The notes beneath the pieces were generated by a model that saw nothing but the letters and a program-made list of their open reading frames with translations, was not told where the DNA came from and did not search any database. A stretch of DNA of 64,000 nt from a candidate division KSB1 bacterium. Lineage in GTDB: Bacteria > Zhuqueibacterota > Zhuqueibacteria > Oleimicrobiales > Geothermoviventaceae. Made by a program: the position numbers and the translations under genes. The stretch covers positions 1 to 64,000 of the forward strand of contig JAPDPT010000010.1 of assembly GCA_034506315.1 (NCBI GenBank), in the 5' to 3' direction. The stretch's first letter is position 1. Every line of letters begins with the position of its first letter. Below, one piece after another: positions 44,028 through 52,354 of this stretch.

Positions 44028-46013
44028 CTACCAGAGCAGCCAGTACAGTCTGTAGCCTCCTCGTTGACCCACCAAATGGTCACGGAGACTCCCCGCTCTC
44101 GCCAGTTGGAACGAATCCGCGATCAAGGTCTTGGTCGCGTCCGTAACAAGAACCCTTCGATCCGGATGCCTAGACAATAGTTTGGCCCTTTCCTGAGCGC
44201 GCTCGGCCACGTGGATCGTCTCTCCGAGAATCGCGTACTCCTTTTCTCCGATACGATTGAGGATCGTCCCCACGATCACAGGCCCCGTGTGAATCCCCAC
44301 GTGCAAACGTAGAGAATCCGCGACCTCACCGATGCGTCGCTTCCACTCAGTGCGAAGGATATCGAAGACCTCGACCGCTTCCCGAGCTATCTCAGCGGCG
44401 CGGATCGCCTCGATTCGATCCTCCTGGGCGATGGGGACACCGCAGAACACAAGCATGCGACACCCGAAGAACCGATCGACTGCGCCCCTGCGGTCTCCTG
44501 CAAAAACCACCTTTTCCTGGATGGTATCGATGAAAGCATCTACGAGCCTGAACGCGTCGGCCTCCCGAAGAGCCCGCCTCTCGAGCAGATGCGAGAGACC
44601 ATCGATGCCCAGGCAGACAACGGTCACCGTCTCGTGTTTGCCCCTTCCCGGCGCGATCAGTCGGTCCGGCGAGACGTCCTGCTCGAGGAGGGACATGAGG
44701 TGCGAGTGCGCTATCCTTGGCCCCCACAGTCTTTCGATTTCATCCTGGACCAACTCCACACGCAGGCTCTTGTAAAACACCATACCCAAGGCTGTGGCCC
44801 AGGCCAGGAGCGTCGGGCTCACCAAAGGCACCCACTGGGGTTTTCCCCAGACGTACAGGGCGAAGCCCAGCGACCAGTACAATAGGATGCCGCCAGACAG
44901 GAGACCGATAGCCCTGAGGAAGCTGAACCGCCAAAAGAGAAACATGGGAAGGCCCACAGCCAAGGCACAGGCAATCGCCCTGGACCAGAGACTCGGCGGC
45001 AGGACTTGCTCCCCGAGCAGATGGGCAGCCAGAATGTTGGCGTGGATCTCGATTCCCTCCGTGTACCCGGATGCGTCGACCGGGGTGCGATACCGGTCCC
45101 TTGCGTCATGGTGGCTTCCCCCGATCAGCACGATCCGTCCCCCCAGAGCGGCTCTCAGCGCCGCCGAATCCAGCTGCGCAATCACGTGGGCTGGGTACAG
45201 CCTCTGGAACGTTCTCCCCGGCGGTCCAACGAAGGGAATTGGCACGTCCTTGCCAATGTTTGTGGCTCTCAGGATTCGGGAAACTTGGGGGTCGATCGCG
45301 TTGCCACGGGATCTCAGGGACTTGCTGAGTGCACTTCTCATCCGAGCATCCCCGGAAAGTCCCCGGCTCACCAGGTAGACGGCTGTGGCAAAGGCGGGGC
45401 AGATGCCGTACTCGTCTGTGGCGACGAAGGGAAGGTAGCTGTAGCAGGTTCCCCTCCTCGTCACGAAGGTTGACTGGCCGATGGCGGGCACGATTGATCC
45501 CGCCGAGTCGGGGGGCAGGTATCTCTCGTCAGGTCTGTGCTCTTGGAAAAGCGGGGAGGCAGGGTGCGGTTCGACCTCAGAGACCAGCACCAGATTGGGG
45601 TACTTCCCGAGAACCTCCCGTAACCGCGCATCGGCCGCCGGGTCCTCGCTGGGCCTATCCAGTAAGAGGTCCATCCCAACGACTTTAGGCCCGGCCAACT
45701 CGATTCTCTCGATCAGCTGAGCCAAAGAGTCCCGAGGCACGACAGGACCCGCCCTCCATTTCCTGGCCGTTCGTTCGTCGACCTTCACGATGGCGATCTC
45801 GTCCGGACCGCGGAAAGGCCGTAGCGCCGTCCTGAAAACCATCCGCCAGCCGAGCACTCCGATCTCTCCGGCCCGCAGAAGCGCCCACAGCTGAGCGACC
45901 AGCAGGATCAGCAGGCCCGCCAACAGCTCGATGGAGAAGAACTTCAGGAAGACGCGGACAACCCTCGCTGTCTCCCTCTCTCGGGCGCGCTCTCTACGCG
46001 CTGAATCGGGCAT
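44028..46013 (-). CDS. CHASE2 receptor with a degenerate adenylate cyclase domain
   Basis: A 661-aa inner-membrane signalling protein. One N-terminal helix (~residues 25-48) leads into a periplasmic CHASE2 domain (~60-345: IAIVKVDERTARKW, VVGMDLLLDRP, IVLIGGSHHDARDRYRTP). Three helices follow (~370-450), then a class III cyclase-like domain. That domain keeps the fold (VTVVCLGIDGLS, HVGIHTGPVIVG, YAILGETIHVAER) but both metal aspartates are missing: the DI position is GI, and the second site reads FFGCRM instead of FxGDxx. The transition-state Asn is His. It probably does not make cAMP and may bind ligands or partners instead. The start is ATG 46013 (GAGGGG upstream). Confidence 0.88.
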   Translation of the reverse strand: MPDSARRERARERETARVVRVFLKFFSIELLAGLLILLVAQLWALLRAGEIGVLGWRMVFRTALRPFRGPDEIAIVKVDERTARKWRAGPVVPRDSLAQLIERIELAGPKVVGMDLLLDRPSEDPAADARLREVLGKYPNLVLVSEVEPHPASPLFQEHRPDERYLPPDSAGSIVPAIGQSTFVTRRGTCYSYLPFVATDEYGICPAFATAVYLVSRGLSGDARMRSALSKSLRSRGNAIDPQVSRILRATNIGKDVPIPFVGPPGRTFQRLYPAHVIAQLDSAALRAALGGRIVLIGGSHHDARDRYRTPVDASGYTEGIEIHANILAAHLLGEQVLPPSLWSRAIACALAVGLPMFLFWRFSFLRAIGLLSGGILLYWSLGFALYVWGKPQWVPLVSPTLLAWATALGMVFYKSLRVELVQDEIERLWGPRIAHSHLMSLLEQDVSPDRLIAPGRGKHETVTVVCLGIDGLSHLLERRALREADAFRLVDAFIDTIQEKVVFAGDRRGAVDRFFGCRMLVFCGVPIAQEDRIEAIRAAEIAREAVEVFDILRTEWKRRIGEVADSLRLHVGIHTGPVIVGTILNRIGEKEYAILGETIHVAERAQERAKLLSRHPDRRVLVTDATKTLIADSFQLARAGSLRDHLVGQRGGYRLYWLLW

Positions 46014-46125
46014 TCTCGCCCCTCGATTTCTATTGGGCGTAAGTGGGTTCTTTGTCCGTACCGGCTGGAAAGCCACAAGCTGGAGCGTCCTTCCCCCATC
46101 GACCGTTCTAGTCCGGTCCGGTTGC

Positions 46126-46902
46126 CTACTCCGATGCGAGGTGGGAAAACGGGCGTGCCGGTCCGCCTACGTAGACGAAGGGGGCCCAAAAGAAGGGGTG
46201 GCAGTACCGGGGACTGCGGATAAAGTCCCTCTTGGCTCGTGCCAGAGCCTTGGCGGGATCGAGTCCGCTCTTGAACAGATAACTGTAGAAGTTCCCCATT
46301 AGCAGGGCCGAGGGCTCGTCCGCAATGCTCCACAGGGATACTACAAGCGCTTGCGTGCCGGCTAAGAAAAATGCGCGGCAGATGCCGTCCATCCCCTCGC
46401 CGCGGTAGAGTCTTCCTAAGGCTGTGTTGCAACAGGACAGGACGGCAAGCCTCAGGGGTAGGTCCAGTTGTGCGATCTCAGACACCGTGAGGTAACCGTC
46501 CGTGCCCGAACAGGGGGCCAGCGCGATCCCGCTGGCCTTCGGTGCGTCATTTAGCACCACAGCGTGGCTGGCGATGTGGAGTAGATCCGGGGCATTCTCT
46601 CCGGTCTGACGCATGATCTCCGTTTCACAGGCGGAGTCCCCGGTGAATACTTCCACATGAACTCCCTCCGCATACCGGCGTATCAGTTCCGCCTCCAGGC
46701 GACTAAAGGGCAGCGGAGCGAGGCTAATTTCTCCGAGGTCCGTGGCACCAGGAACGGGAAGGTCATCCCTGTTGCGGCCTCCGTATTGAGAGAGTGGCAG
46801 CCGGCTTGGGTAGGAGGCATCGGCAAGAAGCGTCATACGGGGACTGGTCGCCACGCGTCCAATTGCTGAGGACCTCGGAGCTTGCCGCAAGTAGATTCGC
46901 AC
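46126..46902 (-). CDS. CHAT protease domain, C-terminal part of an interrupted TPR-CHAT gene
   Basis: The C-terminal two thirds of a CHAT (caspase HetF-associated with TPRs) domain. The catalytic His is in DLLHIASHAVV and the catalytic Cys in LAVLSCCNTALGR, followed by the family sequence YRGEGMDGICRAFFLAGTQALVVSLW. It starts at GTG 46902 only in a formal sense. The frame is continuous upstream through AFPYLGESAQIAYAPS to TAG 46951-46953, beyond which the N-terminal part of the same domain lies (VIIVPDGILGYLPFEVLF). If the stop were read or is an error, this would be the end of a ~1165-aa secreted TPR-CHAT protein. Confidence 0.82.
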   Translation of the reverse strand: MRIYLRQAPRSSAIGRVATSPRMTLLADASYPSRLPLSQYGGRNRDDLPVPGATDLGEISLAPLPFSRLEAELIRRYAEGVHVEVFTGDSACETEIMRQTGENAPDLLHIASHAVVLNDAPKASGIALAPCSGTDGYLTVSEIAQLDLPLRLAVLSCCNTALGRLYRGEGMDGICRAFFLAGTQALVVSLWSIADEPSALLMGNFYSYLFKSGLDPAKALARAKRDFIRSPRYCHPFFWAPFVYVGGPARPFSHLASE

Positions 46903-46950
46903 CGAGGGGGCATAGGCTATCTGCGCCGATTCTCCGAGGTAAGGGAAGGC

Positions 46951-49176
46951 CTAAAACGCAAGTTGCTGCCCCTCGAGCTTCGGGAAGAGAACCTCGAAGG
47001 GCAGATAGCCCAGGATACCGTCGGGGACGATAATCACGTGCGGCTCACGGGGCGGGCTCTCGGGCAGGATGTCTGGGAGGAGCGCGTCGTACAGCTCCGT
47101 GGCTACCTCGGAGAACTGGAGCGCGTTTTGCCAGGTGTCCGCCCGTGGCCGGCTCAAGAGACCGTAAAGCACGCTAATCCGCTCGCGCAGAGCCGCCTCT
47201 GAGATCGACAAGCTTCTGGCCTGGAGGCGCCGTCTCTTGTCGAAGATGAACACGTGGATGGCCGTGGGAGCCACCACGTATTCGAGCAGGACCGCATCTT
47301 CTTCCAGCTCTTGGGCGAGCAGATCGGAGAGAGCCCGCCCGTACCGAGCTAGTTCCGCAAAGTTCGTCACCTCAGGACCTGACACGGAGGAATCGGCCGG
47401 ATCGCGGCCGAAAAGCTCGATCAGCACCCGCGCCTTATTCTTCTCGGCCACAGCGAAGGCCTGGTAGAGGCAGGCGGCGTCTTCGGCAGACAGGGCTAGG
47501 AGGCAACCAACCAGCTCCGCGTAGACCTCGTACCGCTGACTTAGGAAGCCCAGCTTGAAATCCTCACGGCTAAGGGGATTCCGCATCTTTTCGATGAGGG
47601 ATACCGATTCCACCAGGAGGTTCCGCGCCCGACCATAGTCCCCTCGCGCCAGGAAAGTGAGGGCTTCCTGGTACAGCACCCGCCACCGCAACTCGGGAAG
47701 TGCTTCCCCGAGACTATCGCGCACCGAAGCGAAGAGCCGTTCGGCCGTCTCATAGTCCCCGTTTCGGGCACGAATGGCCGCCATGTTGGTCAGGGCAAGA
47801 AGCCTGGCCTGCGTATCTCGCCTCTTCTGCGCGAGCTCAGCAACCGTAATGTAGAGGCTCTCCGCCAGGGCATGATCGCCTTTCCGATGCAGGCACGCGG
47901 CCCAGTTCGCGAGGGCCTCCAGGTATCGCAGGGTGTCTGCCGATCGGAGAGCGAGAGTCCCGGCCTCCTTGTGCATGCGGATAGCCATTTCTTCATTTCC
48001 ATCCAGCGCATGAAGCACGCCGAGCGTGGAGAGCACCTCGGCCACCAGACCCGGGCTATGCTTCTCATCGATCAGGAGGCGGGCTCGCGAGCAGACCTCG
48101 ATCCCCTCCCTCGCCTTGCCCAAGACGCCGAGGGCGTACGCTTGGTTTACGACGGCGGCGACGTGTAGCGGGGGGCGTTCCTTTGAAAGCCGCGAGGCTT
48201 CCGCATAATCCTCCAGGGCTTTCTCCACTTGCCCGAGGCGAAAGTAGGCATTTCCTCTCTTCAGGTACAGGAGAGCCTTCAGAGTATCAGGCATATCGGG
48301 ACAAGCGCGCAAACCCTCGGCGCTTGCTGCCACCACCGCGTGGTGGCTGCCCTCAAGTTCCAATAGGTCCACTTTCTCCCACGCGATCTCGCCGCAGGCG
48401 CGCGACCAGCCCCTCTCCAGAGCGTAAGCTTGGAGCCTGTTCAACTTGTCCTGGCACTTCCGATAGCCCGGCTCAGCCCGTCCCACAGACCAGACGACGG
48501 AGGCGATCGTGCAAAGCAGGTCCTCGCTGGGCACACTTGAGAGGTTCTCCAGAACCACCCCTAGTACCGAATCGGCCCTCGACGGCTTCGCCCTTCGGAC
48601 AAAGACCGAGGCAAGAGCGACGTGCATTCGGACGTCCTCTTGTTTCCAATGTCCGGAGGAGGGAAGTGGGTAGCATCTGGCCACGTGGAAAAGTTCGTCA
48701 TCAGAGCCATATCGGTATGCCAGCCAGAACCTCTCCCTCAGAATCCGCTTGGCAAGATCCAGGGAATCCGCTTCCAGAGCGTGTGTGTACGCGCGCTCCC
48801 ACCAATCGCGCGCCATGTTCCTTGTGACCGGAGAGGTCGCAAGCGAGGTAGCCCTCTCAAACGCAAGGCGAGCCTGGAAGGCACTTCCCAGACATGTCCC
48901 GATTGCTTCCGCGGCGACGTACAGGGTATCCGCCCGCGCCACATCCCCCCTCTTCTGGAATCCACGCGCCTTTCGCAGGAGGAGGTGGAGCAGGGGCTGA
49001 GCGAAGCCGCAAGTGGCGCTCCGTCCGCACTCATCGGCTGTCACTGCCTGCGCTATCCTCTCAAGACCTGAAACGACGGAAGGAAGATCATCAGCAAGCA
49101 CCCCTGTAGATAGCTGGCATAGAAGGACCGGGACCCGGTCGCAGGTACTTCCTTTGCTGTCTGGCAAGGACGACAA
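46951..49176 (-). CDS. TPR-rich middle part of an interrupted TPR-CHAT gene
   Basis: A 741-codon frame made largely of TPR-type helical repeats (for example LLYLKRGNAYFRLGQVEKALEDYAE, LANWAACLHRKGDHALAESLY, ALTNMAAIRARNGDYETAERLF). It ends in the first strands of a CHAT domain (ILPESPPREPHVIIVPDG) before TAG 46951-46953. It has no signal peptide; the formal start is TTG 49176. The frame is open upstream to TGA 49246-49248 and beyond that continues in the same frame with the signal-peptide piece. Thus the natural protein is cut by two different stop codons. TPR-CHAT proteins bind partners by the repeats and cleave or signal through the CHAT domain. Confidence 0.8.
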   Translation of the reverse strand: MSSLPDSKGSTCDRVPVLLCQLSTGVLADDLPSVVSGLERIAQAVTADECGRSATCGFAQPLLHLLLRKARGFQKRGDVARADTLYVAAEAIGTCLGSAFQARLAFERATSLATSPVTRNMARDWWERAYTHALEADSLDLAKRILRERFWLAYRYGSDDELFHVARCYPLPSSGHWKQEDVRMHVALASVFVRRAKPSRADSVLGVVLENLSSVPSEDLLCTIASVVWSVGRAEPGYRKCQDKLNRLQAYALERGWSRACGEIAWEKVDLLELEGSHHAVVAASAEGLRACPDMPDTLKALLYLKRGNAYFRLGQVEKALEDYAEASRLSKERPPLHVAAVVNQAYALGVLGKAREGIEVCSRARLLIDEKHSPGLVAEVLSTLGVLHALDGNEEMAIRMHKEAGTLALRSADTLRYLEALANWAACLHRKGDHALAESLYITVAELAQKRRDTQARLLALTNMAAIRARNGDYETAERLFASVRDSLGEALPELRWRVLYQEALTFLARGDYGRARNLLVESVSLIEKMRNPLSREDFKLGFLSQRYEVYAELVGCLLALSAEDAACLYQAFAVAEKNKARVLIELFGRDPADSSVSGPEVTNFAELARYGRALSDLLAQELEEDAVLLEYVVAPTAIHVFIFDKRRRLQARSLSISEAALRERISVLYGLLSRPRADTWQNALQFSEVATELYDALLPDILPESPPREPHVIIVPDGILGYLPFEVLFPKLEGQQLAF

Positions 49177-49245
49177 CTTGGAAGAAAGCTGCCGAAGGGA
49201 AGATTTGTCCGGAGATGCCCACCGGCCAAGCAGAGTGGCGAGGTA

Positions 49246-49629
49246 TCACAGTACCGCCGAGGGCTGGTTCTGGGAAGCTCCGTTCCGAAGGCCTATCGAA
49301 GCTGCCCAACCCAGGAAAAGGACCGCCCCGGCCGTATCCCCTTTTTGCAGACTGCACTCCCCCCATTTCCATCCGAGGTAGAGAACGTGATCCGCAGCTC
49401 TGGAGGACAACGACTCGGGCAGGGAAGGAAGAAACTCCTCAGAGGTCTCAAGCCATTTCAATGCTTCGGACTTGGCGGGTAACCACGAGCTACGATCCGC
49501 CCTCTCCAACCGCGCGTGGATCTCTTGGCCCGTACGAAACCATTCGCCTACGGGCCATTGGGCCCCGCATTCTGTAGACACCCAAACAAGACAAGAGGCG
49601 AGACAACTACTGAGCACCACCCGCCTCAT
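49246..49629 (-). CDS. signal-peptide and first TPR part of the interrupted TPR-CHAT gene
   Basis: A 127-codon frame from ATG 49629 (GGGGAG four nt upstream). It starts with a signal peptide (RRVVLSSCLASCLVWVSTECGAQ) and continues with a helical, TPR-like stretch (HVLYLGWKWGECSLQKGDTAGAVLFLGW). It stops at TGA 49246-49248. The frame after that stop, YLATLLGRWASPDKSS, leads into the long TPR frame. The promoter at 49665-49693 directs this gene, so it is the first of the minus-strand surface/signalling cluster. Confidence 0.75.
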   Translation of the reverse strand: MRRVVLSSCLASCLVWVSTECGAQWPVGEWFRTGQEIHARLERADRSSWLPAKSEALKWLETSEEFLPSLPESLSSRAADHVLYLGWKWGECSLQKGDTAGAVLFLGWAASIGLRNGASQNQPSAVL

Positions 49630-49664
49630 CGCTCCCCTCTGGACCCTTCGTAGAAGCGCATTGC

Positions 49665-49693
49665 AGTTTACACTGGTGCTGTACTTGAGTCAA
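49665..49693 (-). promoter_or_regulatory. candidate promoter of the CHAT/CHASE2/FecR cluster
   Basis: On the minus strand TTGACT (49688-49693) and TAAACT (49665-49670) are 17 nt apart, with TG immediately before the -10. The start of RNA would be near 49658, leaving a ~30-nt leader with a good ribosome-binding site before ATG 49629. It has the same -10 as the his operon promoter. Confidence 0.6.
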
Positions 49694-49978
49694 GGATTTT
49701 TTTGACGGCGTAAAGGACATGCCGGCGCGGTCGGGGGCCTGGGCCAGCGAGCCATACGATCGGTCATCGAAAAACTTACCCACAAACGGCATCAAGTTCG
49801 CAGATCGAGTCGGCCGCCGCCCACGCGGTAGCTGTGCAAACGAAGCGTTTCGTACTGCCTTTCAAAGATCCACAGCAGAGGTTCCGCGGGACAAGATTCC
49901 GGGCGTGGTTTCCCCTCTACGGCAGCGCGATATCCTCAGCTCCATCGACCAGCCCCCCCGACCCTCCTCGGGAATGCG
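49694..49978. other. intergenic gap between the signalling cluster and the GH2 genes
   Basis: With 49630-49693 this makes a 349-nt gap. It holds the promoter described above and, further on, no credible gene. A purine-rich stretch lies past the GH2 stop (49979-49981) but no clear terminator stem was found. Confidence 0.4.
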
Positions 49979-52354
49979 TCAGTTCCGGATCCTCAGCCGC
50001 AGCCGAGCGGGCCGTAGGCCTTCTGCAGAAGCCACGATCTCCACGCGGCCGGCTTTCCCGCTCGTCTCCAACAGAATCGAAGCGATCCCAGCCTCGGCCG
50101 CAACCGGATTTTCCCCAATCAGACGGGCCGGCCCCGCGACCCGGAAGAGGACCTTATCGTGCGCCGTCGGTACAAGCGTGCCTTCCGCGTCCTCGACCCG
50201 GGCATGGACAAAAACCAGGTCCTTCATCCCGGCTGCAAGGGGAACCCCATCGGTAGCAGCGACCAAGCCGAGCCTGGAAGGCGTACCCGGGGTACGAATC
50301 CGATGCGAGGCCGCGGGACGACCGCCAAGGAAACCGACGGCCTCAAGCACGCCTGGCTCGAACCGTTCCAGCTCGAAGACGAAGGGCGGTGAGGTAAGGT
50401 ATTGGGAGAAGGAATCACGTTGAACCCCCTGGATCCCCACCACTTGTCCGTTCAGGAGGAGCTGAACCGCCTCGCAATTGCTGAAGACCTTTACACGCAG
50501 CGGCGAGGCCTCCGTCCAGTAAGAAGCGATGAAGACCATGGGTTCGCCGTAAGGATGCCCCGGCTCCCGCTGGCTGCGGAAGAAGTAGTAGCCGTACTTC
50601 GGGAGGCGAAAAATGTCCATGACTCCAGAGGCCTCGATCGTCGTATCGTAGCCCCGATTGTAGTCGTACATGACCCACACGGCGTCGCCGATGGCACAGG
50701 TGGAACGATTGTCATTGTGCGCTTCCTGGAAGTTCATTGCCTGCTGCAGAAGACGAATCTCGCCATCCCGTCGACGCTGGCGGCTGTTCCGCTCCGCCGG
50801 CTCCAGATCACGGAAGCCTGGCTGATCGAATCCAGCGTTCTGGGCGTAATACTCCCAGTCGCCGTACTCGCTCACGAGGCAGGGGATCGAGCTTCCCTTT
50901 CGCTCGTGGCACCCGCCGTGCTGTCGGGCCTGGAGAAAGACGTCGTAAACCCCTTCGATCCAGCCAGCTGTGAAGCACTGGTCGCCTGGGTACTCCTCGT
51001 GCGCCGCCTGGTGGAGAGCCCGCATGAGGTCCGGGTCCATCCACGTCTCGTTCAGCGAAACCTCCCACAGCACCACCGAGGGGTGATTGCGATCGCGGCG
51101 GATCATGGCCCGGGCATCTTCCAGGACGCGCTGTCGGAAGACCTCATTCCCCAGAAACTGCCAGCCCGGAATGGCATCCATTACCAGCAGGCCGAGCTCA
51201 TCGCATGCCTCCAGGAAAGCCGGCGCCTGAGGATAGTGCGAGAGCCGGACGAAATCAAAACCCGCCTGCTTGATCCGTACAGCATCCCTCTTCTGGGCGT
51301 GGTCCGGAACGGCATATCCCACGTACGGATACTCCTGGTGTCGATTGGTCCCCCGGAGGTAGAGCTTTCGCCCGTTAATCCAGAAACCGTCGGACCTAAG
51401 AGAGATGGTGCGGATGCCTACGCGCGTCCAAACCTCATCGCACACGCGGGCGTCCCGGAGAATGCGCGAGCGGAGCCGATAGAGATAGGGACGCTCCGGG
51501 TCCCACAATTGCGGATCTCGAACTTCGCCCCTCTGAACGATGTGGCGATCGGCGCCTGCGCCGAGGGATACCGCCGGCGACAGCAGCCTCAGGACCGTTC
51601 TCCCTCGTTCATCGTAGAGCTCGTTGACGACGCGAAACGTCTGACGATCCGCGGACTGGTTTACCACATGGGTTTGCACCCACAGGGTTGCCTTACTGTC
51701 CGAAACATCCTCCGTCCGCACAAACACCCCGCCGCCAGCGACTTTCCCCGCGGTTACCGCCTCGCTGATGTGCAGAGGATCCAGGATGTGCAACTTCACG
51801 TTCCGATAGAGGCCGCCGTACCAGCAGAAGTCCAGTTCCCGTAACGGCTTGCCCGGGGGAACTTCCGGATTATCTCGGTTGTCGAGGCGAACGACTATGA
51901 CGTTCCGTTCTCCGAAACGGGCGTCCTCGGTGAGGTCTACAGTGAAAGGCAAATACCCGCCGTAGTGGGTGAGCTTGTGCCTCCCGTTCACCCACACGTC
52001 GGCCACGCTCATTGCGCCCTCGAACTCCACCACGATCCGGCGGCCCCGAAACTTTGGCGAAAGGCGGAAGGATTTCCGGTACCAGCAGATTCCTTGCCAC
52101 ATGTCATTGACGACCAGGGGCTCGATCCGCGGCGTGTGGGGCAGACGAACGACCTCCCACTCGTCATCGGGGAAATCGGCAGCGGCGAACCGGTCCGTGC
52201 TTCCCTCCTCGGGCTTGCAAAGATAAAAACGCCAGTCGGCATTGAAGTCGACAGCGCGCTTGAATCGCACATCACCGCCGGATGGCGCCACGGGTCCAAG
52301 TAGAGCCGCCCACAGGAGAAGCAAGCGTAATGGGGGCCTCCTGATGCTCACCAT
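49979..52354 (-). CDS. glycoside hydrolase family 2, second of a tandem pair
   Basis: A 791-aa secreted beta-galactosidase-type enzyme. A signal peptide (LLLLWAALLGPVAPSGG) is followed by the sugar-binding jelly roll (residues ~25-200: YRKSFRL, VWVNGRHKL, GGLYRNVKLH), an Ig-like domain, and the TIM barrel. The GH2 catalytic acid/base is in WEVSLNETW and the nucleophile Glu in VSEYGDWEYY. A C-terminal Ig-like domain follows. It starts at ATG 52354 inside the last codons of the first GH2 gene (7-nt overlap). It probably removes terminal beta-linked galactose from products of the GH53 enzyme upstream. Confidence 0.92.
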   Translation of the reverse strand: MVSIRRPPLRLLLLWAALLGPVAPSGGDVRFKRAVDFNADWRFYLCKPEEGSTDRFAAADFPDDEWEVVRLPHTPRIEPLVVNDMWQGICWYRKSFRLSPKFRGRRIVVEFEGAMSVADVWVNGRHKLTHYGGYLPFTVDLTEDARFGERNVIVVRLDNRDNPEVPPGKPLRELDFCWYGGLYRNVKLHILDPLHISEAVTAGKVAGGGVFVRTEDVSDSKATLWVQTHVVNQSADRQTFRVVNELYDERGRTVLRLLSPAVSLGAGADRHIVQRGEVRDPQLWDPERPYLYRLRSRILRDARVCDEVWTRVGIRTISLRSDGFWINGRKLYLRGTNRHQEYPYVGYAVPDHAQKRDAVRIKQAGFDFVRLSHYPQAPAFLEACDELGLLVMDAIPGWQFLGNEVFRQRVLEDARAMIRRDRNHPSVVLWEVSLNETWMDPDLMRALHQAAHEEYPGDQCFTAGWIEGVYDVFLQARQHGGCHERKGSSIPCLVSEYGDWEYYAQNAGFDQPGFRDLEPAERNSRQRRRDGEIRLLQQAMNFQEAHNDNRSTCAIGDAVWVMYDYNRGYDTTIEASGVMDIFRLPKYGYYFFRSQREPGHPYGEPMVFIASYWTEASPLRVKVFSNCEAVQLLLNGQVVGIQGVQRDSFSQYLTSPPFVFELERFEPGVLEAVGFLGGRPAASHRIRTPGTPSRLGLVAATDGVPLAAGMKDLVFVHARVEDAEGTLVPTAHDKVLFRVAGPARLIGENPVAAEAGIASILLETSGKAGRVEIVASAEGLRPARLRLRIRN

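Noticed and set aside
36026-49629. Recoding of a stop codon (selenocysteine, pyrrolysine or an altered code) to explain the interrupted genes
   Set aside because: The three in-frame stops are three different codons, and all three serve as normal terminators elsewhere in the window; two of the lesions are frameshifts, not stops.
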